NCBI GenBank assembly: GCA_035946955.1
Contig: DASYYE010000052.1
Coordinates: forward strand, 1 to 37,671
DNA length: 37,671 nt
Direction of reading: 5' to 3'
From: DASYYE01 sp035946955
Lineage (GTDB): Bacteria > Actinomycetota > Actinomycetes > Streptosporangiales > Streptosporangiaceae
The notes below the pieces were generated by a model. That model was not told the DNA's origin, searched no databases, and saw nothing but the letters and a program-made list of their open reading frames with translations. The position numbers were made by a program, and so were the translations under genes. Positions 8,110 through 15,414 of this stretch are shown in pieces. The stretch's first letter is position 1. The number at the start of each line of letters is the position of its first letter.

Positions 8110-9326
8110 GTGCAGTCGCCCTCCGCTGCAGGGCCGGCCTGACCTGAGCCTGCCGTACCTGCGAGTTCCGTTAGCCGGCGTTCGAGGAATCGCCGTTCGG
8201 CGCCGTCGTCGGTGAGTTGTCTCGCACGCCGGTAGGCGTCACGCGCCTCGTCGGTCCGCCCGAGACGCCGCAAGAGTTCGGCCCTGGTCGAATGCAGGTA
8301 GCGGAAGTCGTCGAGACCGAGTTGGTCAACTATGCGCAGGCCGGCCTCGGGGCCTTCGGTCTCGGCGATGGCGATGGCGCGGTTGAGCTCCACGACGGGC
8401 GAGCCGGTCATGCGGGCGAGCTCGCCGTACAGCGCCGCGATCTGCGGCCAGTCGCACGGCACCTCGGCGTGCAGCGAAGCGATGGCGGCCTGCAGGACAT
8501 AGGGCCCGCGGCCGCGCAGGGTGAGCGCGCGGTCGAGCACGGCGCGTCCAGCGGCGATCTGCTCGGTATTCCAGCGTGACCGGTCCTGGTCGCCGAGCAG
8601 CACGAGCTCGCCGTCGCCAAACCGCGCTTCGTGACGTGAGTCATGCAAGAGCATCATCGCCAGCAGCCCGTGGACCTCGGGCTCGTCCGGAAGCAGTTCG
8701 GCCAGGGCCCGCCCCAGCCAGATTGCCTCCGCCGCCAGTTCGTCGCGGCCGCCGTAGCCCTCATTGAAGATCAGGTAAACGACGGTGAGAACGGCGTCGA
8801 GACGCTCGCGGAGCAGGTGGACCGGTGGCACCCGAAACGGGATCCCCGCAGCTTTGATCTTTCGCTTGGCCCGCACCAGCCGCTGCGCCATCGTGGGCTC
8901 CGGGACCAGGAACGCACGGGCGATCTCGTCGGTGGACAGCCCGCCGAGGGTGCGCAGGGTGAGCGCAACCTGCGCCTCGATTGCGAGCGCCGGGTGACAG
9001 CAGGTGAAGATGAGCTCCAGGCGCTCGTCCGGAAACGTCGTGGTCTTCATTGGCACCTCAGCACGATCGCCTGCGGCGAGCAAGGCGGACTTGGCCACGA
9101 GGGCCCGGTCCCGGCGGATGCGGTCCGTCGCCCGGTTCCGGGCCGTCTTCATCAACCAGGCGCGCGGGTTACTGGGGACGCCGTCGCGTGGCCACCGGTC
9201 GGCGGCCATCGCGAACGCCTCCTGCGCGGCTTCCTCGGCGAGGTCGAAGTCGCCGAGGAAGCCGATCAGGGTGGCCAGGACGCGGCCCCATTCCTCGCGG
9301 AAGACCTGATCGAGCGTGGTTACCAA
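8106..9326 (-). CDS. ECF42-group RNA polymerase sigma factor with long C-terminal extension
   Basis: A 406-residue protein. Residues ~1-80 form sigma region 2 (FDLAEEAAQEAFAMAADRWPRDG, then NPRAWLMKTARNRATDRIRR), and region 4 lies at ~120-180 (LGGLSTDEIARAFLVPEPTMAQRLVRAKRKI). The remaining ~220 residues are the TPR-like extension (DUF6596/COG4941) diagnostic of ECF42, including VYLIFNEGYGG, RSRWNTEQIAAG and GSPVVELNRAIAIAE. In characterised ECF42 proteins this extension is needed for activity and no anti-sigma factor is present. The start is TTG 9326 with GGAGG four bases upstream, overlapping the end of the DGPF gene by 7 bp. The gene is co-transcribed with DGPF from the TGTCGA/CGTC promoter at 9706-9732. 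Confidence 0.9.
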   Translation of the reverse strand: MVTTLDQVFREEWGRVLATLIGFLGDFDLAEEAAQEAFAMAADRWPRDGVPSNPRAWLMKTARNRATDRIRRDRALVAKSALLAAGDRAEVPMKTTTFPDERLELIFTCCHPALAIEAQVALTLRTLGGLSTDEIARAFLVPEPTMAQRLVRAKRKIKAAGIPFRVPPVHLLRERLDAVLTVVYLIFNEGYGGRDELAAEAIWLGRALAELLPDEPEVHGLLAMMLLHDSRHEARFGDGELVLLGDQDRSRWNTEQIAAGRAVLDRALTLRGRGPYVLQAAIASLHAEVPCDWPQIAALYGELARMTGSPVVELNRAIAIAETEGPEAGLRIVDQLGLDDFRYLHSTRAELLRRLGRTDEARDAYRRARQLTDDGAERRFLERRLTELAGTAGSGQAGPAAEGDCT

Positions 9327-9667
9327 TACACCTCCGAGGGACGGATCTCGACGGCGCCGCCGTAGCGCGCGGCAGGGACCCGGGCGGCCACCTCGATGGC
9401 CGCGTCGAGGTCGTCGGCCTCGAGGATGAACCAGCCGCCGATGGCTTCTTTCATCCCGACGAACGGTCCGTCGGTGGTCAGGGTCTTGCCGCTTTCGACC
9501 CGCACGGTGGTCGCGTTCTCGGGCAGGCCCATCGGCAACCCGGGGGTGACGCCCGGCGTCTGGTTGATCCCCTGGTAGTCGGCGTAGACCTGCTTCTGCT
9601 CGTCCTCGGGCAGCGCGGCCTGCCGCTCAAGCGCGGGGCCCTGAAAGATCAGCATGATGTACTTCAT
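9320..9667 (-). CDS. DGPF (YCII-related) domain protein
   Basis: A 115-residue protein with the family opening MKYIMLIFQGPA, the eponymous TDGPFVGMKEAIGGWFIL at ~61-78 and the closing PAARYGGAVEIRPSEVYW. DGPF proteins are small ferredoxin-like-fold proteins of unknown reaction that almost always accompany ECF42 sigma factors and are their main known targets. ATG 9667 has an excellent ribosome binding site (GAGGAGGAA). The stop lies inside the start of the sigma gene, so the two are coupled. Confidence 0.9.
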   Translation of the reverse strand: MKYIMLIFQGPALERQAALPEDEQKQVYADYQGINQTPGVTPGLPMGLPENATTVRVESGKTLTTDGPFVGMKEAIGGWFILEADDLDAAIEVAARVPAARYGGAVEIRPSEVYW

Positions 9668-9705
9668 CGCTTCCTCCTCGTCACCACCAGATGGTCACGC
9701 AGTAA

Positions 9706-9732
9706 GACGAACGGCGAGCCGGGAAATCGACA
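9706..9732 (-). promoter_or_regulatory. Candidate ECF42 promoter of the leftward DGPF-sigma operon
   Basis: On the minus strand TGTCGA (9732-9727) is followed after exactly 17 nt by CGTC (9709-9706), about 39 nt upstream of the DGPF start. The known ECF42 target motif is TGTCGA in the -35 and CGA/TC in the -10 region, so this fits autoregulation. The second DGPF operon has the same elements at the same spacing. Confidence 0.75.
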
Positions 9733-9800
9733 GCCCGGCACCGGAAACCTTGAGAACTCGCACGCATGAGGGCGTACCCGCGAGGCGGCAGTCCGTGCTG

Positions 9801-10652
9801 TCAGCCGCGTTCTGATCGTTCCTGCTGGCTGGGCGTGGTCACCTGGACCGGCCCCGGCTGGGTCGTGAGGAAGCCGAGGACGGCCCTGTCGAACTCGCCG
9901 GGCACCTCGAGGTGGGGCAGGTGACCGCTGCTGGGCAGTACCAGGCGCCTGGCACCGGGGATGGCTGCCTCGATCGCACCACAGTGGGCATGCACGTCAG
10001 CGATGTCATGCTCGCCGACGATGATCAGGGTGGGGACCGCTATCTGGCCCAGCCGCGGCAGGGCGGGCGACTCACGCGCCCGTTCCGGGTGCTGGTTTGG
10101 CTCCAGGTTGTGCGGGTTCGCCATGAGCAGTGCCCGCAACCGTTCCCGCGCGCTGGTGTTCGCCGGGGCAACAAACCATGGGTCTGTGCTGCTCCAGTAC
10201 TCGATCTCCGCAGCTACCGTGAGGTCCTCGCTGGTGCGCCGACCGCCACGGCTGGTGAAATGCTGGGTGAACCCCAGCCCGCTCACGATCGGGCCGACCA
10301 GCACCAGTGCGGCGACGAGTTCCGGGTGCTTCAGTGTGCACAGCAACGACAGCAGGCCGCCGTTCGAACACCCGATGAGGACCGCTGGCGGGCCCGCCAG
10401 GGATGTAATGACGCGGGCGAGGTCGTCCTCGCTGGCGTAGGGGGCGCGGGGCTGGTCTGACCGCCCGTATCCCCGCCGGTCCCAGCGCACCACCCGGTAG
10501 GACCGGGACAGTGACTCAAACTGGGCCTGCCAGGACTCCCGGTGCGAGATGGCGTCGTGTGTCAGCACGAGCGACGGGCCGTCACCTGTGACCTCGCAGA
10601 AGACAGCACCGCCGCCGTCAACCGGCAGGCGGGAGGTATCGACCACGGCCAC
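9801..10652 (-). CDS. Alpha/beta-fold hydrolase
   Basis: From GTG 10652 the protein has 283 residues, VAVVDTSRLPVDGGGA onward. It shows the alpha/beta hydrolase series: LVLTHDAISHRESW (oxyanion loop), RVVRWDRRGYGRSDQP, nucleophile elbow LIGCSNGGLLSLL, acid-region VPTLIIVGEHDIAD and the histidine in LPSSGHLPHLEVP. Similar proteins include 3-oxoadipate enol-lactonase-like and haloperoxidase-like enzymes; the substrate is unknown. The frame opens further upstream to 10796, but that segment is Arg/Leu-rich and would overlap the divergent DGPF gene and its promoter, so it is probably untranslated; GTG 10646 is also possible. The gene sits between the two outward-facing DGPF/ECF42 operons but has its own transcript. 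Confidence 0.85.
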   Translation of the reverse strand: MAVVDTSRLPVDGGGAVFCEVTGDGPSLVLTHDAISHRESWQAQFESLSRSYRVVRWDRRGYGRSDQPRAPYASEDDLARVITSLAGPPAVLIGCSNGGLLSLLCTLKHPELVAALVLVGPIVSGLGFTQHFTSRGGRRTSEDLTVAAEIEYWSSTDPWFVAPANTSARERLRALLMANPHNLEPNQHPERARESPALPRLGQIAVPTLIIVGEHDIADVHAHCGAIEAAIPGARRLVLPSSGHLPHLEVPGEFDRAVLGFLTTQPGPVQVTTPSQQERSERG

Positions 10653-10689
10653 GCCGCGACGGTAACACACAGATAGGTTCCGCAGCCGG

Positions 10690-10716
10690 TGTCGAGAATG
10701 GAGCGCTGGCTCCGTC
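10690..10716 (+). promoter_or_regulatory. Candidate ECF42 promoter of the rightward DGPF-sigma operon
   Basis: TGTCGA (10690-10695), a 17-nt spacer and CGTC (10713-10716) lie about 60 nt upstream of the DGPF start at 10777. Elements and spacing are identical to the promoter at 9706-9732, while the spacer sequences differ. Confidence 0.75.
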
Positions 10717-10776
10717 CCAGGGATACGAGCGGCCACGACGGGGCCGCACAGCGAAGGACGAAGAAGGAGAACCACC

Positions 10777-11184
10777 ATGAAGTACCTGCTGCTCAAGCAC
10801 TACCGAGGTGGCCCGGCCCCGGTTGGCGACTGGGTGCCGATGGACCGGTGGACGCCGGCGGAGGTCGACGCGCACATCCAGTACATGAACGACTTCGCAG
10901 CTCGCCTGGAGGAGACGGGTGAGTTCGTCGACGGCCAGGCACTGGCGGCCGAGGGCACGTTCGTGCGGTATGACGGCGAGGGGCGCCCACCGGTGACCGA
11001 CGGCCCGTTCGCTGAGACCAAGGACCTCATCGCCGGCTGGATGGTCATCGACGTGGAGTCTTGGGACCGTGCGGTCCAGCTCGCCGGGGAGCTATCCGCC
11101 GCTCCCGGGGCCGGCGGCAAGCCGATCCACGAGTGGCTCGAGGTCCGGCCGTTTCTCACCGGCGCGCCCACCGTCACCGAGTGA
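10777..11184 (+). CDS. DGPF (YCII-related) domain protein, second copy
   Basis: A 135-residue protein beginning MKYLLLKHYRGGPAP at an ATG preceded by GAAGGAGAA. It carries the family motif VTDGPFAETKDLIAGWMVIDV at ~68-88 and ends IHEWLEVRPF. It is longer than the first DGPF protein (115 residues) and only moderately similar, so the two represent different DGPF lineages rather than a recent copy. Its stop overlaps the sigma-factor GTG by 4 bp (GTGA). Function is unknown; family members are strictly associated with ECF42 sigma factors. Confidence 0.9.
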   Translation: MKYLLLKHYRGGPAPVGDWVPMDRWTPAEVDAHIQYMNDFAARLEETGEFVDGQALAAEGTFVRYDGEGRPPVTDGPFAETKDLIAGWMVIDVESWDRAVQLAGELSAAPGAGGKPIHEWLEVRPFLTGAPTVTE

Positions 11185-12326
11185 ACGAGCCGCTGCTGCG
11201 GGAGCTCGTGCCCGCGGTGACCGGCGTTCTCGTCCGGCGCGGAGCGGACTTCGCGTCGGCCGAGGACGCCGTGCAGGAGGCCCTGATCCGGGCACTGGAA
11301 ACCTGGCCAGACGATCCACCGCGCGACCCGAAGGCATGGCTCGTCGCGGTCGCGTGGCGCAGGTTCCTCGACGCCGCCCGTGCCGAGGCGTCGCGGCGGG
11401 GGCGGGAACTCGCCGTGGAGGCCGAGCCCCCAGCCGGCGCAGCGGCCGCCACGGACGACACACTGCGGCTCTATTTCCTGTGCGCACACCCCACGCTGCC
11501 GCCGAGTTCGGCGGTCGCCCTGACGCTGCGCGCGGTTGGTGGCCTGACCACGCGGCAGATCGCGACGGCGTACCTCGTTCCCGAGGCGACCATGGCGCAG
11601 CGGATCAGCCGGGCCAAGCGGCGGATCGCGGGGCTGCCGCTCGACCAGCCCGGCGACCTCGGGACGGTGCTCCGTGTGCTCTACCTCGTCTTCAACGAGG
11701 GGTACAGCGGAGACATCGACCTGGCAGCCGAGGCGATCCGCCTGACCCGCCAGCTCGCCGCTTTGACCGACGAGCCCGAGGTCGCGGGGCTGCTCGCGCT
11801 CATGCTGCTGCACCATGCGCGCCGTGCGTCCCGCACTGGTCCGGCAGGCCGCCTGGTGCCGCTCGGGGAGCAGGACCGGTCGCGCTGGGACACCGGCCTG
11901 ATCACCGAGGGGGTGACGGTCCTGCAGGCCGCGCTGGCCCGGGACCGGCTGGGCGAATACCAGGCGCAGGCCGCCATCGCCGCGCTGCATGCGGATGCCC
12001 GGAGCACCTCGGAGACCGACTGGGTGCAGATCGTGGAGTGGTACGACGAGCTGCTGCTCCTCACCGGCAGCCCGGTGGTGCGGCTCAACCGCGCAGTGGC
12101 CGTCTGCGAGGCCGACGGACCGCAGGCCGGCCTGGCGGCGCTGGCTGATGTGAGCCCTGGCCTGCCCCGTTACGCCGCGGTCGCGGCATACCTGCACGAA
12201 CGTGGCGGTGACCTCGAGCACGCCGCCGAACTGTATGCCCAGGCCGCCCGCGCCGCTGCCAGCGTGCCGGAGCGCGACCACCTCACCCGGGAGGCCGCAC
12301 GAGTGAGGCAACTGCTGCGTCCGTGA
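11181..12326 (+). CDS. ECF42-group RNA polymerase sigma factor, second copy
   Basis: From GTG 11181 the protein is 381 residues, VNEPLLRELVPAV onward. Region 2 includes FASAEDAVQEALIRALETWP and DPKAWLVAVAWRRFLDAAR; region 4 includes VGGLTTRQIATAYLVPEA and TMAQRISRAKRRIAG. The C-terminal extension has VLYLVFNEGYSGD, RSRWDTGLITEG and GSPVVRLNRAVAVCE, matching the first ECF42 protein block by block at moderate identity. The frame extends upstream to 11061 inside the DGPF gene, but the GTGA overlap is the natural start. Autoregulation through the promoter at 10690 is likely. No anti-sigma gene follows; ECF42 activity is thought to be set through its own extension and the DGPF partner. Confidence 0.9.
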   Translation: MNEPLLRELVPAVTGVLVRRGADFASAEDAVQEALIRALETWPDDPPRDPKAWLVAVAWRRFLDAARAEASRRGRELAVEAEPPAGAAAATDDTLRLYFLCAHPTLPPSSAVALTLRAVGGLTTRQIATAYLVPEATMAQRISRAKRRIAGLPLDQPGDLGTVLRVLYLVFNEGYSGDIDLAAEAIRLTRQLAALTDEPEVAGLLALMLLHHARRASRTGPAGRLVPLGEQDRSRWDTGLITEGVTVLQAALARDRLGEYQAQAAIAALHADARSTSETDWVQIVEWYDELLLLTGSPVVRLNRAVAVCEADGPQAGLAALADVSPGLPRYAAVAAYLHERGGDLEHAAELYAQAARAAASVPERDHLTREAARVRQLLRP

Positions 12327-12362
12327 GTGCGGCAGCGATGCCGCGACTTCGCCGGGGTCCCA

Positions 12363-12393
12363 GGCAACCTGAGTGCTGGCTGGAGGCTCATAC
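12363..12393 (+). promoter_or_regulatory. Candidate ECF promoter of the SigE-family sigma operon
   Basis: GGCAACCT (12363-12370), a 16-nt spacer, then CTCATAC (12387-12393), 21 nt before the sigma start codon. The same two blocks recur at 14201-14232 ahead of a secreted-protein gene, pointing to a shared sigma factor, most simply the one encoded here. The leader would be very short, with GGGAGGGG almost at its 5' end. Confidence 0.65.
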
Positions 12394-12414
12394 AGGGTGG
12401 GAGGGGATACGGCT

Positions 12415-12930
12415 GTGACCGAGCAGGGGCCGGGCGACTTCAGGGAGTTCGTCCAGTCACGCTCGGACAAGCTCGTGCACTTTGCCTTCTGGATGACGGG
12501 TAACTGGGAGGACGCCAAGGACGCGGTGCAGGAGTCCCTTGCCAAGGCCAGTCTGTCGTGGGAGCGCATAGAGAAGCCGGACGCCTATGTGCACCGCCTG
12601 GTCGTCAACTCGGTCCGCAGGGGCTACCGGGCGCGCAGGCGGGAGGTCCTGGTAGCGGATCCGCCTGAGGTCGATGTGGCCGATCCCGGACTGGAAGCGG
12701 TCACCTCCCGGGCCGAGTTGGCGGGCGCCTTGCGCAGGCTGCCGCGCAAGCAGCGGGCTGTTGTGGTGCTCCGTTGCTGCCTCGACCTGCCGGTAGCGGA
12801 CGTGGCACGCATGCTGCACTGCTCGGCCGGCACGGTGAAGAGCCAGTTGTCGAAGGGCCTGGCGAAACTCAGCCAGGATCCGGAACTCCGCGGCATGCCC
12901 CGGCCCTCGGCGAGGGGGGGAACGACATGA
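12415..12930 (+). CDS. SigE-family ECF RNA polymerase sigma factor
   Basis: GTG 12415 with GGGAGGGG 8 nt upstream gives 171 residues, VTEQGPGDFREFVQSRSDKL onward. Region 2 spans ~8-75 (AFWMTGNWEDAKDAVQESLAKA, PDAYVHRLVVNSVRRGYRARRRE), and region 4 spans ~100-155 (LRRLPRKQRAVVVLRCCLDL, then VADVARMLHCSAGTVKSQLSKGL). The length and the opening F-R-EFV are typical of the actinobacterial SigE subfamily. The next gene overlaps by 4 bp and encodes a single-pass membrane protein, the normal position of the cognate anti-sigma factor. The ORF could be read from GTG 12373, but that codon lies inside the candidate promoter, so 12415 is preferred. Confidence 0.9.
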   Translation: MTEQGPGDFREFVQSRSDKLVHFAFWMTGNWEDAKDAVQESLAKASLSWERIEKPDAYVHRLVVNSVRRGYRARRREVLVADPPEVDVADPGLEAVTSRAELAGALRRLPRKQRAVVVLRCCLDLPVADVARMLHCSAGTVKSQLSKGLAKLSQDPELRGMPRPSARGGTT

Positions 12931-14171
12931 GCACCGACGAAACCGAGCGGCGGGTCCGTGCGCTCGCCGGTGCTGCGAATCTGCCGCAGGGGTTCGACAC
13001 CTGGCCGGGGGTGCTGGCGCGGGTACCGCGGGTCCGCCGACGGCGCACAGCCGCGCGTGCCGTGACGGCAGCCGTGGTGGCGCTGGCGGTGGCGGCCGCG
13101 GTGGCTGTCCCACTGACGGTGGGCGCGCCAGCGAGCGCGGAGGCGGCCGCCCGGCGGGCAGCGGCGGTCAGCCGGACGGGGGCGGGACTGCCACCGTTGG
13201 AGTTGACCGAGGTCACCTCCACCAAGCCCGTGGGATTCCAGCCCGAGCCGCCGCCGCCACGGATCACCGAGCACATCGACTACGAAAGCCCCACTCACTG
13301 GCGGACCGAATCAACCGTCACAGAACCTTTCGGCGAGGGCACTCAGACGATCACGCAGATCCGCAACGGCCCACGGATCGCCACCGTGGCCGCCGGGCGA
13401 GTCACCATCACACGCACCAGTGGCCAGGGTCAGCTACCGTTCACGACCTCGGCCGCCGTGCAGGCTCTGCGCAAGCTGCTGGCAGCTGGCTCAGTGGGCG
13501 GATGTGCCCCGAGCGTGTCTTCGCCCGGCGACGGCCCGCTGATCGCTGGGCGGCCGACACTCATCATCCAGACCGGCCCCTCCCCCTGTCCCAGCGCCGA
13601 TTTCCCGCAGTCGGACGGTCCCGCGACATTCTGGCTGGACAAGCAGACCTTCCTGGTCTTGCGGGCGGACCTGCACGGGCCAGGGAACCGGCTGGACCAG
13701 ACCATCAGGGTGACGGGCCTGCGCTACCACGTCACATTCCCGCAGGGCACCTTCCGCCTGCCGAAGCCGGGCGCCGGGCCCACCGCCTGCCCCGGGCCCG
13801 TCTTCGCGCCGCTGATCCCAGCCAGCCTGCCCGACGGGTTGCGCGCTGGTGCGGCCGCGTCCAATGGTGCGGCCACCGGACACTGCATTACCTCGTACAC
13901 CATTACCTACCGCGACCCCGCTGGCCACCCCGCCGTCCAGCTCTACGAAGCGCCACAGGCAAGCCCGGCGGTCCGGTTCCCGGGACGGGCCGTCACCATC
14001 CGCCCAGGACTGGCCGGCACCTTGAACAGCAGCAGCGCCATGGTGATCCTCTGGTGGATCCAAGACGGCCGCTACTGCTCGCTGCAGACTGGCGGTCTCA
14101 CCGCCGGGGTGCGGCTGACCAGGGTTCCCACCGCGGTGCTGCTGCACACAGCCGCCTCGCTGGACAGGTGA
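12927..14171 (+). CDS. Single-pass membrane protein, putative anti-sigma/RseB-like factor
   Basis: From ATG 12927 the product is 414 residues. Residues 1-43 are cytoplasmic and end in a basic cluster (RVRRRRTAAR), residues ~44-66 form one TM helix, and the rest is extracytoplasmic. The outer part has two sections. Residues ~90-280 resemble the LolA/RseB half-barrel fold (THWRTESTVTEPFGEG, then FWLDKQTFLVLRADL and VTFPQGTFRLPKPG). The last ~130 resemble DUF4367 (YTITYRDPAGHPAVQLYEA). The ATGA overlap with the sigma gene and the topology fit a partner that holds the sigma factor at the membrane and senses the envelope. The short cytoplasmic segment shows no zinc-binding HxxxCxxC motif, so it would not be a ZAS-type anti-sigma factor. 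The regulatory role is inference. Confidence 0.65.
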   Translation: MSTDETERRVRALAGAANLPQGFDTWPGVLARVPRVRRRRTAARAVTAAVVALAVAAAVAVPLTVGAPASAEAAARRAAAVSRTGAGLPPLELTEVTSTKPVGFQPEPPPPRITEHIDYESPTHWRTESTVTEPFGEGTQTITQIRNGPRIATVAAGRVTITRTSGQGQLPFTTSAAVQALRKLLAAGSVGGCAPSVSSPGDGPLIAGRPTLIIQTGPSPCPSADFPQSDGPATFWLDKQTFLVLRADLHGPGNRLDQTIRVTGLRYHVTFPQGTFRLPKPGAGPTACPGPVFAPLIPASLPDGLRAGAAASNGAATGHCITSYTITYRDPAGHPAVQLYEAPQASPAVRFPGRAVTIRPGLAGTLNSSSAMVILWWIQDGRYCSLQTGGLTAGVRLTRVPTAVLLHTAASLDR

Positions 14172-14200
14172 CGCACGCCAGCGCGCCATCGCCGTCACCA

Positions 14201-14232
14201 GGCAACCTGGGCACAGGCCCGCTGGCTCATAC
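14201..14232 (+). promoter_or_regulatory. Candidate ECF promoter upstream of secreted-protein gene
   Basis: GGCAACCT (14201-14208), a 17-nt spacer and CTCATAC (14226-14232), 62 nt before ATG 14295. Both blocks, plus the flanking CA before the first and a G before the second, are identical to the promoter at 12363-12393. Confidence 0.65.
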
Positions 14233-14294
14233 CTGTAGGAACCGAGGCTGCCAGGTCGGCAGCCCTGGTCGAGCCAGGATTTGGAGTGATCGTG

Positions 14295-14741
14295 ATGTCA
14301 GGATTGCATGCGCTGGGGGCCACGGCGGGGGCCGTCATCATTGCGGCAACGGGGATGCTGAGCACAGCAGCAGCGGCACAGTCTCACCCGGCCCTGCCAA
14401 GGACTCCCGTCACCGCGCCTGCCCCGGTCTGCCCGGCAGGTATCCGCCCGCTGCCCGCAGCCGGCGTGCAACACGCCGCCGGCCAGGCTCTTGCTGAGGC
14501 CGCAAAACTGTATCCCGGAATCAACACACGTGGCGCTGAGGTGATGGCCGCCGACCGCTCCGCCTTTGCCGGCGTGCGCGGCCGCGAGGTCACCAGCCTA
14601 TGTGGCAAGAAGGTGGCAGCCCGCACCGTCGTGGTGCAGATGCTCTTCCCGCGGATGCTGCCAAGCGCCAGCCTGTCGGAGTCTGTTGTGTTCGCTGGCA
14701 GGTTCGCACATGGCTACCGCGTCTGGTACGTGGCCCATTAG
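14295..14741 (+). CDS. Small secreted protein of unknown function, probable sigma-regulon member
   Basis: ATG 14295 has GGAG 8 nt upstream and gives 148 residues; GTG 14286 in the same frame is less well placed. Residues 1-31 (MSGLHALGATAGAVIIAATG, then MLSTAAAAQS) form a Sec signal peptide with a likely AxA cleavage site. The mature part is Ala/Pro-rich at first and then globular, with two cysteines (CPAGIRPL and SLCGKK) that could form a disulfide. The protein ends FAHGYRVWYVAH. No domain is recognised. The promoter shared with the upstream sigma operon suggests that it is exported in response to the same envelope signal. A strong hairpin follows the stop codon, so it is a single-gene transcript. 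Confidence 0.75.
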   Translation: MSGLHALGATAGAVIIAATGMLSTAAAAQSHPALPRTPVTAPAPVCPAGIRPLPAAGVQHAAGQALAEAAKLYPGINTRGAEVMAADRSAFAGVRGREVTSLCGKKVAARTVVVQMLFPRMLPSASLSESVVFAGRFAHGYRVWYVAH

Positions 14742-14749
14742 CCGAATCC

Positions 14750-14785
14750 CGCAACCCTGCCGGGCGGTCGCCCGGCAGGGTTGCG
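14750..14785 (+). terminator. Strong factor-independent-type hairpin after the secreted-protein gene
   Basis: A perfect 17-bp inverted repeat (arms 14750-14766 and 14769-14785, loop GT) begins 9 nt after the TAG. There is no T-run, which is usual for actinomycete I-shaped terminators. Confidence 0.8.
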
Positions 14786-14870
14786 ACCTGAAGGCAGAAC
14801 CAAGGCGCGAACAACGACTGAAGCCTGACTTGCCAGAGCCTCCGCCGCTGGCGGAAGTTACTGTCATCGC

Positions 14871-15356
14871 GTGAGTGACACACCGCCCATACAGTCAGAG
14901 ATGCCTCAGCCAGGTCTGACGCCCTTGGAACTCGCCCGAGACCTTGTGGCCAGAATCGAGCGGGGCAACGCCTACGCGCGGTCGCGGAAGAACCGCTTCA
15001 GATCCAGTTCCGCATCAGTGAGGATGCTGTCTCTGGCGCTGACCGTCACGTCGACGATCATTCTCGGTCTCCAGCACCTGAATCTGTGGACCGGCATCGC
15101 GTTCTCACTGGTAGCCATCGTCACCACCGTCAACACGCTCGAACCCTTCTTCGCGTGGCGATCACGATGGGTGCTGATGGAGGAGGCGCAGTACAAGTTC
15201 TACCGGCTGCGCGACGAACTGATCTACTACATCGCTGCCACCGCGCCGGAGCAACTAGAGGAATCCAGGCTCCGGCGCATGTTCGACGAATACCAGCACA
15301 TCTGGGTCCAGCTCAGCGATCGCTGGATGGAGTACCGGCGCACGCCCGGCGCCTGA
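14871..15356 (+). CDS. SLATT-like two-TM membrane protein (DUF4231-type)
   Basis: A 161-residue protein from GTG 14871. After a polar N-terminus comes ARDLVARIERGNAYARSRKN, then two adjacent TM helices (~residues 51-68 and ~73-90), FFAWRSRWVLMEEAQYKFYR and a helical tail ending LSDRWMEYRRTPGA. Basic R-x-x-K-N before the first helix, a tight TM hairpin and a W-rich Y-x-L-R-x-E helix are the features of SLATT domains, predicted pore-forming or membrane effectors often paired with nucleotide-second-messenger systems. No nucleotidyltransferase, SLOG or nuclease gene is adjacent, so this would be a stand-alone SLATT. No clear Shine-Dalgarno precedes the GTG; a leaderless transcript is possible. 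The family call is moderate, and general DUF4231 membership is the cautious alternative. Confidence 0.6.
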   Translation: MSDTPPIQSEMPQPGLTPLELARDLVARIERGNAYARSRKNRFRSSSASVRMLSLALTVTSTIILGLQHLNLWTGIAFSLVAIVTTVNTLEPFFAWRSRWVLMEEAQYKFYRLRDELIYYIAATAPEQLEESRLRRMFDEYQHIWVQLSDRWMEYRRTPGA

Positions 15357-15414
15357 AACCTCGCCGCGTCCCGGTCTCAGAGGGCCGTGCCCCGGTCGCC
15401 CAGCCACCCGGTCA

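Noticed and set aside
10653..10796. N-terminal extension of the alpha/beta hydrolase
   Set aside because: It would cover the DGPF promoter and overlap the divergent DGPF start; the composition is not protein-like.
12373..12414. Upstream GTG start for the SigE-family sigma factor
   Set aside because: It lies between the -35 and -10 blocks of the candidate promoter; GTG 12415 has a better-placed ribosome binding site.
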